Below are positions 1 to 5,552 of a DNA stretch of 7,384 bases, piece after piece. The notes under the pieces were generated by a model. The model was given only the letters and a program-made list of their open reading frames with translations. It was not told where the DNA came from and did not search any database. This DNA is from Peptostreptococcaceae bacterium (GTDB taxonomy: Bacteria > Bacillota_A > Clostridia > Peptostreptococcales > Acidaminobacteraceae), in contig JABXKX010000564.1 in NCBI GenBank assembly GCA_013619035.1, positions 1 to 7,384 of the forward strand, read 5' to 3'. Position numbers and translations under genes: made by a program. The first letter of the stretch is position 1, and the number at the start of each line of letters is the position of its first letter.

Positions 1-1703
1 GCATACTTCTCATCATCTAAGTATACCATTAAAGCTTGAATAATTGCTAATGTTAATGGTAATCGAATAACAAATTTACTACCTTCACCCACTTCAGACA
101 ATATATCTACCGAACCACCTAATGTTGCAATCTTACTTTTTACTACATCTAGACCAACACCACGTCCAGATAAATCAGTTACCGTTTCAGCAGTACTGAA
201 TCCAGGCGTGAATAATAAATTCAACACATCTTTATCTGACATGCTATCAACTTCTTTTTCAGTTAATAAACCTTTAGAAACAACTTTTTTTGCAATAACC
301 TTTGGATCTATTCCATTACCATCATCAACTACTTCGATAACAACATTGTTTCCTTCAGGGTATGCTTTAAGATTAACTGTACCATGTGCATTTTTGCCAC
401 GTTGTTCACGTTCAGTAGGCGACTCGATACCATGATCAATTGAGTTTCTAATCAAATGAATCAATGGATCTGCGATTTCATCCACAACAGTTCTATCAAC
501 TTCTGTTTCCTGACCTGACATAACTAATTTTATTTTTTTATCTAAGTCTTTGGCTAAGTCTCGTACCATTCTAGGGAATCTGTTAAATACTCTTTCAACT
601 GGTACCATTCTAACTTTCATAACAGCATCATGAAGACTCGTTGTAATTCTTTCAAGATATTCAACCGCGTCTGCCATACCTGACTTACCTTTATCTGAAT
701 CATGTTCTTCCATACTAGTTTTAACAATAATTAATTCAGAAACAAGATTCATAAGGTTATCCAAACGATCTATATCTACCCTAACAGTCTTAGATGTTTT
801 ACTTTTACCACTTGATTTTTCTTGTTGAACAGCCTCTTCTTTGACTTCTTTTTCTACTATTTCTTGTACAATATTACTACTAACAACCTCAGTTTTTTGA
901 GGTGCGAGTTCATCTTGAGGCAACTCATCTACTATTTCAATATCCACTTTATCAATTTCAGAGATTGAATCAAATAAATGTCTAATTTCAGTTTCTGAAT
1001 CTTTTGTTAAGTACAATACTTCAAAGAACAAGTCGAATTTCTCATCTTCTATATCTTCTGCACTCGGATAAGATAAAAGTACATCACCTTGATCTTCTAA
1101 CGAATTGAAAATAATAAATGATCTTGCTGCTTTTAGCATACAACTTTCTACAAGTGTTACGCGAATTTTCATGATATTAAAGCCTTCAGAAGCAGCTTGT
1201 CTTAACGCTGCTACAGAAGTTTGCATCACATCAACCTGAAACTCTCCAGTAGTTGCTACAACTTTTACTTCTTCTACCACTTGAGCCTCAGTAGAATCTA
1301 CTGCTCCAGGTGTATTTGATTTAGTCTTAAATATTTCTTTTAATTTGTTTACTAACGAGATGTTTTCTTCATCACTCTCAATATTGTTTTCTTCAATGTG
1401 AGTAATCTGGCCTTCTAATGAGTCAAAACACTCAAAGAGTATATCAATTATATAGCTATTTACAGCAATTTCATGATTTCTTACTAAATGAAGAACATTT
1501 TCCATTTCATGTGTTAAGTCCGCAACTTTCGAAAATCCCATAGTTCCTGACATACCTTTAATAGTATGTGCAACTCTAAAAATTTCATTTACATGTTGGA
1601 CATCTGACATATTATTATCAAGTTCTAATAAAACTTGATTCATAGATTGTAAATGTTCTTTAGATTCCTCGATAAAAATCTCCATATATTGGTTCATATC
1701 CAT
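1..1703 (-). CDS. cheA: Chemotaxis histidine kinase CheA (3' end cut by window edge)
   Basis: CheA autophosphorylates on a histidine in response to chemoreceptor arrays and passes the phosphate to CheY and CheB; it works in the cytoplasm, bound to receptors and CheW. I translated the minus strand by hand: 567 complete codons are open from ATG at 1703 to the left edge. P1 (about 1-105) has the phosphorylation motif AHTIKG with His46. A P2-like CheY/CheB-docking domain lies at about 155-260, followed by a charged Glu/Lys/Gln linker (about 262-303). P3 dimerisation is about 305-370. The P4 ATPase shows the N box HLIRNSIDHG (416-425, Asn420), G1 DDGNGID (460-466), F box LFTPGFST (497-504) and G2 SGRGVGLD (512-519). 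The CheW-like P5 domain is only just begun (from about 551), so roughly 100 or more residues lie outside. All kinase motifs are intact. The start follows the cheB stop by 3 bases and has a good ribosome site; Met3 is a weaker alternative start. Identification is very secure from the motifs. Confidence 0.97.
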   Translation of the reverse strand, partial: MDMNQYMEIFIEESKEHLQSMNQVLLELDNNMSDVQHVNEIFRVAHTIKGMSGTMGFSKVADLTHEMENVLHLVRNHEIAVNSYIIDILFECFDSLEGQITHIEENNIESDEENISLVNKLKEIFKTKSNTPGAVDSTEAQVVEEVKVVATTGEFQVDVMQTSVAALRQAASEGFNIMKIRVTLVESCMLKAARSFIIFNSLEDQGDVLLSYPSAEDIEDEKFDLFFEVLYLTKDSETEIRHLFDSISEIDKVDIEIVDELPQDELAPQKTEVVSSNIVQEIVEKEVKEEAVQQEKSSGKSKTSKTVRVDIDRLDNLMNLVSELIIVKTSMEEHDSDKGKSGMADAVEYLERITTSLHDAVMKVRMVPVERVFNRFPRMVRDLAKDLDKKIKLVMSGQETEVDRTVVDEIADPLIHLIRNSIDHGIESPTEREQRGKNAHGTVNLKAYPEGNNVVIEVVDDGNGIDPKVIAKKVVSKGLLTEKEVDSMSDKDVLNLLFTPGFSTAETVTDLSGRGVGLDVVKSKIATLGGSVDILSEVGEGSKFVIRLPLTLAIIQALMVYLDDEKY

Positions 1704-1706
1704 AAT

Positions 1707-2759
1707 TTACACTCCCATCGCTTTCATAATTTCTTTTGTAATTTGATCTAGTGGTACAATGACATCCACTGCATTTTTCTTAACAGCCGATCCCGGCATA
1801 CCATAGACAACACAAGAATCTTCATCCTGAGCAATAATTTTTATTTTCCCATTTCTCTTTAATTCTACTAAACCGTCCGCACCATCAGAACCCATACCAG
1901 TCATAATGACAGCAACAGTATTTTTAATATTCTCTTTAACAATGGAATGTAACATGGCATCAACCGAAGGCCTATGTCCTGAAACAATTCTTGAATCATC
2001 TAAATTGATGATATAATCGTTTCCTTTCTTCTTAACTTCCATTTGATAACCACCTGGAGCCAAATACCCACAACCAGGTTTTAATATATCTCCGTGTTCA
2101 GCCTCTTTTATTTCAATATCAGATAGTGTATTTAATCTATCGGCCAAAGACTTTGTAAATCCGACTGGCATATGCTGTACAATAAGCACTGCACCTTCTA
2201 CATTTCCGGGAATCTGAGCAACTACAGATTGTAGAGCTCTTGGTCCACCTGTAGAAGTACCAATAGCAATCAGATTCTTGATTCTGTTGGATCGTTTAAA
2301 ATCAGGTATTTCTTTTTTCGTATATGTAACCCTTTTAATTAGTGATACTTTACTTACTGAGACTTTAGAAGCTTCAATAATTTTATCAACTAATGAAGTT
2401 TTAATCTCTTCAGTATTTATTTTGAAAATACTTGTAGGCTTAGTAATAAAGTCGACTGCACCGATTTCCAATGCTTTGATTGTCAGATCAGCACCAACTT
2501 GAGTTAAACTACTTAGCATAACAACAGGTATTTTAAATTCATCAACAATAAGTTTTAAAGCTGTTATACCATCCATAACAGGCATTTCAACATCTAATGT
2601 TACAAGATCTGGTTTAAGTTTCCGAATTTGATTGATGGCATCTTCACCATTTTTTGCGGTACCCACAACTTCAATCCGAGTAGTCTCTGACAGAATATCT
2701 GTCAATATTTTCCGCATAAAGGCTGAGTCATCTACGATTAACACTTTTATTTTTGCCAT
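1707..2759 (-). CDS. cheB: Chemotaxis response regulator / protein-glutamate methylesterase CheB
   Basis: CheB removes methyl groups from, and in many species deamidates, glutamyl/glutaminyl residues of chemoreceptors. Phosphorylation by CheA activates it, giving sensory adaptation. The 350-residue length is normal. The receiver domain (about 1-120) has the acidic pair Asp10-Asp11, phospho-acceptor Asp56 in TLDVEMPVMDG, Ser83/Ser84 and Lys107 in the FITKP motif. A variable Lys/Ser/Val-rich linker spans about 121-158. The methylesterase domain (about 160-350) carries the catalytic triad: Ser169 in GTSTGGP, His196 in VQHMP and Asp292 in TGMGSDGA. All catalytic residues are present. The ATG overlaps the PilZ-gene stop by one base (TAATG) and is preceded by an unusually strong tandem Shine-Dalgarno sequence. 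Its neighbour cheA encodes its kinase. Typing is secure; the receptors it acts on are not in the window. Confidence 0.98.
   Translation of the reverse strand: MAKIKVLIVDDSAFMRKILTDILSETTRIEVVGTAKNGEDAINQIRKLKPDLVTLDVEMPVMDGITALKLIVDEFKIPVVMLSSLTQVGADLTIKALEIGAVDFITKPTSIFKINTEEIKTSLVDKIIEASKVSVSKVSLIKRVTYTKKEIPDFKRSNRIKNLIAIGTSTGGPRALQSVVAQIPGNVEGAVLIVQHMPVGFTKSLADRLNTLSDIEIKEAEHGDILKPGCGYLAPGGYQMEVKKKGNDYIINLDDSRIVSGHRPSVDAMLHSIVKENIKNTVAVIMTGMGSDGADGLVELKRNGKIKIIAQDEDSCVVYGMPGSAVKKNAVDVIVPLDQITKEIMKAMGV
1712..1716 (-). promoter_or_regulatory. Ribosome binding site of cheA inside the end of cheB
   Basis: GGGAG on the minus strand lies 8 bases before the cheA ATG at 1703. It overlaps the last sense codons of cheB (Met-Gly-Val-stop). 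Its spacing supports the ATG at 1703 over the second in-frame ATG two codons later, and its position inside cheB suggests that cheA initiation is coupled to termination on cheB. This is read directly from sequence; the coupling is inferred. Confidence 0.8.
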
Positions 2760-3472
2760 TAATCTAACTCCTTTCTCCTTGCTTCTTGTTGAGCTTTAAA
2801 AACATACGATGTTATGATACGAATTGCATCTCCCGGTAAATCTTTAAATTCAATGCCTAGCTCATATTCATTCAGAAATTTTGTAGATGGCATACATCTT
2901 ACCACTACACCACAAACTTCCAATGCTCTGTTAGAGATAGGTAATTTCCCATATACATAGGTTCCTATGGGCAATTCAATTTTTGATCTTAGTCCAGCAC
3001 CGCCTCCACTTATATCTAAAAGAGAAACTTTGAAGTTAACTTGTAATTCTTCAACAGCATCAGGATCAAACACATAATAGTCTAAAGGATGACCTTGAAC
3101 ATCTACCATACAATAAGCTTCCATATCATGATACATTTTTACTCTGTAAAAATGTCTTCGCTGTTGTTTCTCTAATGGTGATGTGATTTTTCCTCTAATG
3201 GTATAAACATTTCCATTTTTTTCTCTTTTAACGAGATGTACTCTAAATACAACAACACCAACATCTGCACGTTTTGTAAATGCTGTAACCTCAATATTCA
3301 TTGGAACCATATATAATTTTCCTTCAATAACAGGATTATTTATCAAGATTTCATCATTTGATAGGACATCATAAACCATCGTCTGTAATATTAAATCCTG
3401 ATTAATAGAATTAATATAATGCATCTCAAGTTTATCTCCAGGTTGAATGGTGTTAATAACTGTTAAATCCAT
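2759..3472 (-). CDS. PilZ-domain c-di-GMP receptor, YcgR/MotI-like flagellar brake protein
   Basis: This is a 237-residue two-domain protein of the YcgR (enterobacteria) / YpfA-MotI (Bacillus) type. Proteins of this family bind cyclic di-GMP and then act on the flagellar stator or switch to slow or disengage the motor. The N-terminal beta-rich domain (about 1-100, opening with PGDKLEM at 11-17) matches the YcgR N-domain type. The PilZ domain (about 103-230) has both ligand motifs intact: Arg106-x-x-x-Arg110 in QRRHFYR, and Asp153-x-Ser155-x-x-Gly158 in LDISGGGAG. A conserved late strand reads YELGIEFKDL (203-212). No membrane segment or signal peptide is seen, so it should be cytoplasmic. The gene begins 8 bases after the flhG stop and its stop overlaps the cheB start. 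The stretch between the two ligand motifs (111-152) looks slightly long. The family assignment is firm; the motor target is inferred from homologous systems and from gene position. Confidence 0.93.
   Translation of the reverse strand: MDLTVINTIQPGDKLEMHYINSINQDLILQTMVYDVLSNDEILINNPVIEGKLYMVPMNIEVTAFTKRADVGVVVFRVHLVKREKNGNVYTIRGKITSPLEKQQRRHFYRVKMYHDMEAYCMVDVQGHPLDYYVFDPDAVEELQVNFKVSLLDISGGGAGLRSKIELPIGTYVYGKLPISNRALEVCGVVVRCMPSTKFLNEYELGIEFKDLPGDAIRIITSYVFKAQQEARRKELD
2768..2780 (-). promoter_or_regulatory. Tandem Shine-Dalgarno upstream of cheB
   Basis: On the minus strand two purine cores stand back to back, AAGGAG (2775-2780) and AAAGGAG (2768-2774). The nearer one ends 8 bases before the cheB ATG at 2759. 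Both lie within the 3' end of the PilZ gene, where they encode Arg/Lys/Glu residues of its C-terminal tail. This is the strongest ribosome site in the window and fixes the cheB start. A higher rate of initiation than at the neighbouring genes is an inference. Confidence 0.85.
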
Positions 3473-3477
3473 AATTT

Positions 3478-3481
3478 CCCC
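3478..3481 (-). promoter_or_regulatory. Ribosome binding site of the PilZ gene
   Basis: GGGG (within TAGGGGAAATT on the minus strand) overlaps the last base of the flhG TAG stop and sits 5 bases before the ATG at 3472. It occupies almost the whole 8-base intergenic gap. It is a less complete Shine-Dalgarno match, with closer spacing, than the one before cheB. Confidence 0.6.
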
Positions 3482-4350
3482 TATTGTTTATTATTGAATA
3501 TTTTCTTTATAAATTTTGAAAAGCCTCCACTTGGCTGTGAATAAGTACTGTTACGTACTAAATTCTCAGCAATCAATTCTACACCACGACTGGCAAGAGT
3601 ATTTGGGAATCCAACTAAAAAAGGTATTTGCTTTTTTACAGATTTCTTAACATTTTGATCTTCATAAATGTACCCAATACTTTCCATTTCTAATTTTAAA
3701 AACTTAGTCGTTGCAGTATTGATTTTTTCAAAAACATCATGTCCTTCTTTATTAGATTCAATTCGATTCACAACAACTTTAATTGATACATCTAGTTTAC
3801 TTATGTTTTTTATAAGAGCATAAGCATCTGTAATCGATGTTGGATCAGAAGTCACCACTACTATTAATTCTTGAGAAGCTTGAATAAAAGAAATTACCGA
3901 ATGGTTAAGACCTGCTCCAGTATCAATTAATATATAATCTGATTCTTTATTCAAATGCTCTAAACTCTCGATTAATCGGTTCAGTTCTAACGGTGATAAA
4001 TTCACCATATCCATAACACCAGATCCGCCAGATACAATTTTAATACCATTTGGACCTTCCACTAGTATCTCAGATAAAGTTTTCTCTTGTTTCAATACAT
4101 GAGTCAATGTATATCTAGGAACTAGGCCTAATAAAATATCAATATTAGCAAGTCCTAAATCTGCATCGATTATTGTAACCGAATGTCCCATTTTTGATAA
4201 GGCAATAGCCAAATTTACTGTAAAATTAGTTTTACCAACGCCACCTTTACCACTTGAAACAGCAATAATTCTTGCATCGCCAGGGACTGATTCTTTTTTT
4301 GCACTGTTAATGTTAATTAATTCTCTTAATTTAAATGCTTGATCTGTCAT
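3481..4350 (-). CDS. flhG: MinD/ParA-type ATPase FlhG (YlxH, FleN), flagellar number/placement regulator
   Basis: FlhG is a membrane-switching ATPase that controls the number and pattern of flagella, partly by stimulating the GTPase FlhF. The 289-residue length is typical. The N-terminal tail carries the DQAxxLR element (Asp3-Gln4-Ala5, Leu8-Arg9), which in this family activates FlhF. The deviant Walker A motif SGKGGVGKT (33-41) has signature Lys35 and P-loop Lys40. Switch I is DADLGLANID (62-71), and switch II is IDTGAG (142-147, Asp143). The C-terminal end SKFIKKIFNNKQ (278-289) reads as a short amphipathic, basic helix, as expected for ATP-dependent membrane binding. The ATG at 4350 overlaps the flhF stop by four bases (ATGA); this start is required to include DQAxxLR. 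The gene follows flhF directly, as in Bacillus and many polar flagellates. Identification is very secure; whether the pattern here is polar or peritrichous cannot be read from the sequence. Confidence 0.97.
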   Translation of the reverse strand: MTDQAFKLRELININSAKKESVPGDARIIAVSSGKGGVGKTNFTVNLAIALSKMGHSVTIIDADLGLANIDILLGLVPRYTLTHVLKQEKTLSEILVEGPNGIKIVSGGSGVMDMVNLSPLELNRLIESLEHLNKESDYILIDTGAGLNHSVISFIQASQELIVVVTSDPTSITDAYALIKNISKLDVSIKVVVNRIESNKEGHDVFEKINTATTKFLKLEMESIGYIYEDQNVKKSVKKQIPFLVGFPNTLASRGVELIAENLVRNSTYSQPSGGFSKFIKKIFNNKQ

Positions 4351-5552
4351 TTGGCTTCACCTACTATATAGTTAGCAATTTTTTCTGATTCCGCAATTTC
4401 AATATCATCAGGTACACTTTGTCCATTAGTTATATAAGATAATTCATGACCCGACTCAACTTTTACATTAAGTATATTGCTATAGGTGCTAGCTTCATCT
4501 AATTTTGTAAAGATTAATCTATACTTATCAATGAAACTATACGCATCAAGTATGCTAACAATATCCTTATACCCCGTTGTAAGGCTAATTACTAAGAAAA
4601 TCTCTGGATTTTCTAAATTATTCATTAAATCTTGTAAATCTCGAGATAATTCATCTGATTTATGACTTCGCCCAGCTGTATCCAGTAAAACAATATCTTT
4701 GTCTTTATATTTGTACATCACATCACCAAGTTCAGAAGCTTCATATACAACAGATAAAGGAATGCCTAAAATTTCGCTATAAGTTTTGAGCTGATCAACA
4801 GCTGCGATACGATAAGTATCCGCTGTAATTAAACCTACTTTTTTATTATCTAATAAAGAAAGTTTTGCAGCCAATTTAGCTAAAGTTGTTGTCTTACCAA
4901 CACCTGTTGGTCCAGCAAACAAGAAGACACGCTGCTCACCTGGAAAACCATCTATCGTAAAAGGTTCTCCAATATAATCCTTTATAGCTTGTCTAACCGC
5001 CGAACGAACCATTGGTTCATTCTGTGGTGTTAAACTAACTTGGCGTTTTACAATGGTCATTATCTTTTCTATAATTGAATCTTTTATTTCAAGTGATTTT
5101 AAAAATTCTCGAGTTTCTCTTTCAACATCATTAAACTCTTCAATTATGACTTCTTCCTGTACCGTTTGTGTCGGCTTTGAAATATATGTCTTTAACAAAT
5201 CTTTAATCTCATCAATTTCTGATTTAATTGATTCAATTTGGGAAGTATCTTGTACACTTTTTTCTATGATTCTTTCTACTGGTTTTTCTACTTCTCGAAT
5301 GACTACAGGTTGAGGAACTACTTCTTCAACAATACTTATAGGTTGAACAGGTTTTACTTCAACAGCCTTTTTAACTTCATGCTCATCCTGTATGGCTGCG
5401 ACAACTTCTACTAACGGTTTTTTAAATAAACCTTTCAAGCCTTTTTGCTTGATTTTCCTAGTATGTAAAATTATCGCATCTCGCCCTAATTCATTTTTGA
5501 TTTTTATCATTGCTTCTTGGACATTAGGTGCAATATATCGTTTTACATTCAT
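4347..5552 (-). CDS. flhF: SRP-type GTPase FlhF, flagellar biosynthesis/placement
   Basis: FlhF is the third SRP-family GTPase, beside Ffh and FtsY. It marks the site of flagellar assembly at the membrane as a GTP-bound dimer and is switched off by FlhG. The protein has 401 residues. The N-terminal B domain starts with the family signature KRYIAPNVQEAMIKIKNELG (4-23) and DAIILHTRKIKQKG (25-38). A low-complexity Val/Pro/Glu/Lys linker follows (about 58-105), then a helical charged stretch. The N domain is about 140-205. The G domain (207-401) has G1 GPTGVGKTTT (214-223), DTYRIAAVDQLKTY (245-258), G3 DTAGRS (291-296), G4 TKLDEA (349-354) and the closing NGQSVPDDI (376-384). All nucleotide motifs are present. 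SLTTGYKD (323-330) is a slight variant of a region that, from memory, often has Lys instead of Gly. The ATG overlaps the flhA stop by one base (TAATG), and the stop overlaps flhG. Identification is very secure. Confidence 0.98.
   Translation of the reverse strand: MNVKRYIAPNVQEAMIKIKNELGRDAIILHTRKIKQKGLKGLFKKPLVEVVAAIQDEHEVKKAVEVKPVQPISIVEEVVPQPVVIREVEKPVERIIEKSVQDTSQIESIKSEIDEIKDLLKTYISKPTQTVQEEVIIEEFNDVERETREFLKSLEIKDSIIEKIMTIVKRQVSLTPQNEPMVRSAVRQAIKDYIGEPFTIDGFPGEQRVFLFAGPTGVGKTTTLAKLAAKLSLLDNKKVGLITADTYRIAAVDQLKTYSEILGIPLSVVYEASELGDVMYKYKDKDIVLLDTAGRSHKSDELSRDLQDLMNNLENPEIFLVISLTTGYKDIVSILDAYSFIDKYRLIFTKLDEASTYSNILNVKVESGHELSYITNGQSVPDDIEIAESEKIANYIVGEAK
4357..4362 (-). promoter_or_regulatory. 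Ribosome binding site of flhG inside the end of flhF
   Basis: AGGTGA on the minus strand lies 6 bases before the flhG ATG at 4350 and within the Val-Gly-Glu codons near the end of flhF. With the ATGA overlap it supports the chosen start and suggests translational coupling of the two partner proteins. Confidence 0.7.

Noticed and set aside
208..435. Plus-strand open frame of 75 codons
   Set aside because: It lies opposite the conserved CheA kinase domain, has a low-complexity Ser/Thr/Phe-rich product with no recognisable motif and no convincing ribosome site, so it is a shadow of cheA.
1695..1697. Second in-frame ATG (Met3) as the start of cheA
   Set aside because: The first ATG has 8-base spacing to GGGAG, while Met3 would be 14 bases away; the first start is preferred, though the two differ by only two residues.
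2278..2502. Plus-strand open frame of 74 codons
   Set aside because: It is antisense to the cheB receiver end and linker; the product looks hydrophobic only because it reads the opposite strand of conserved codons.
3473..3480. Possible internal promoter or terminator at the largest intergenic gap
   Set aside because: The gap is only 8 bases, nearly all taken up by the ribosome site of the PilZ gene, and no hairpin with a T-run is present.
5053..5313. Plus-strand open frame of 86 codons
   Set aside because: It lies opposite the low-complexity linker and N domain of flhF; the Ser/Ile-rich product resembles no family and is explained as an antisense shadow.
5238..5379. Val/Pro/Glu/Lys-rich stretch of flhF as a tandem repeat
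   Set aside because: The KPV and PQPVV-like pieces recur irregularly without a fixed period; variable low-complexity linkers are normal between the B and NG domains of FlhF.
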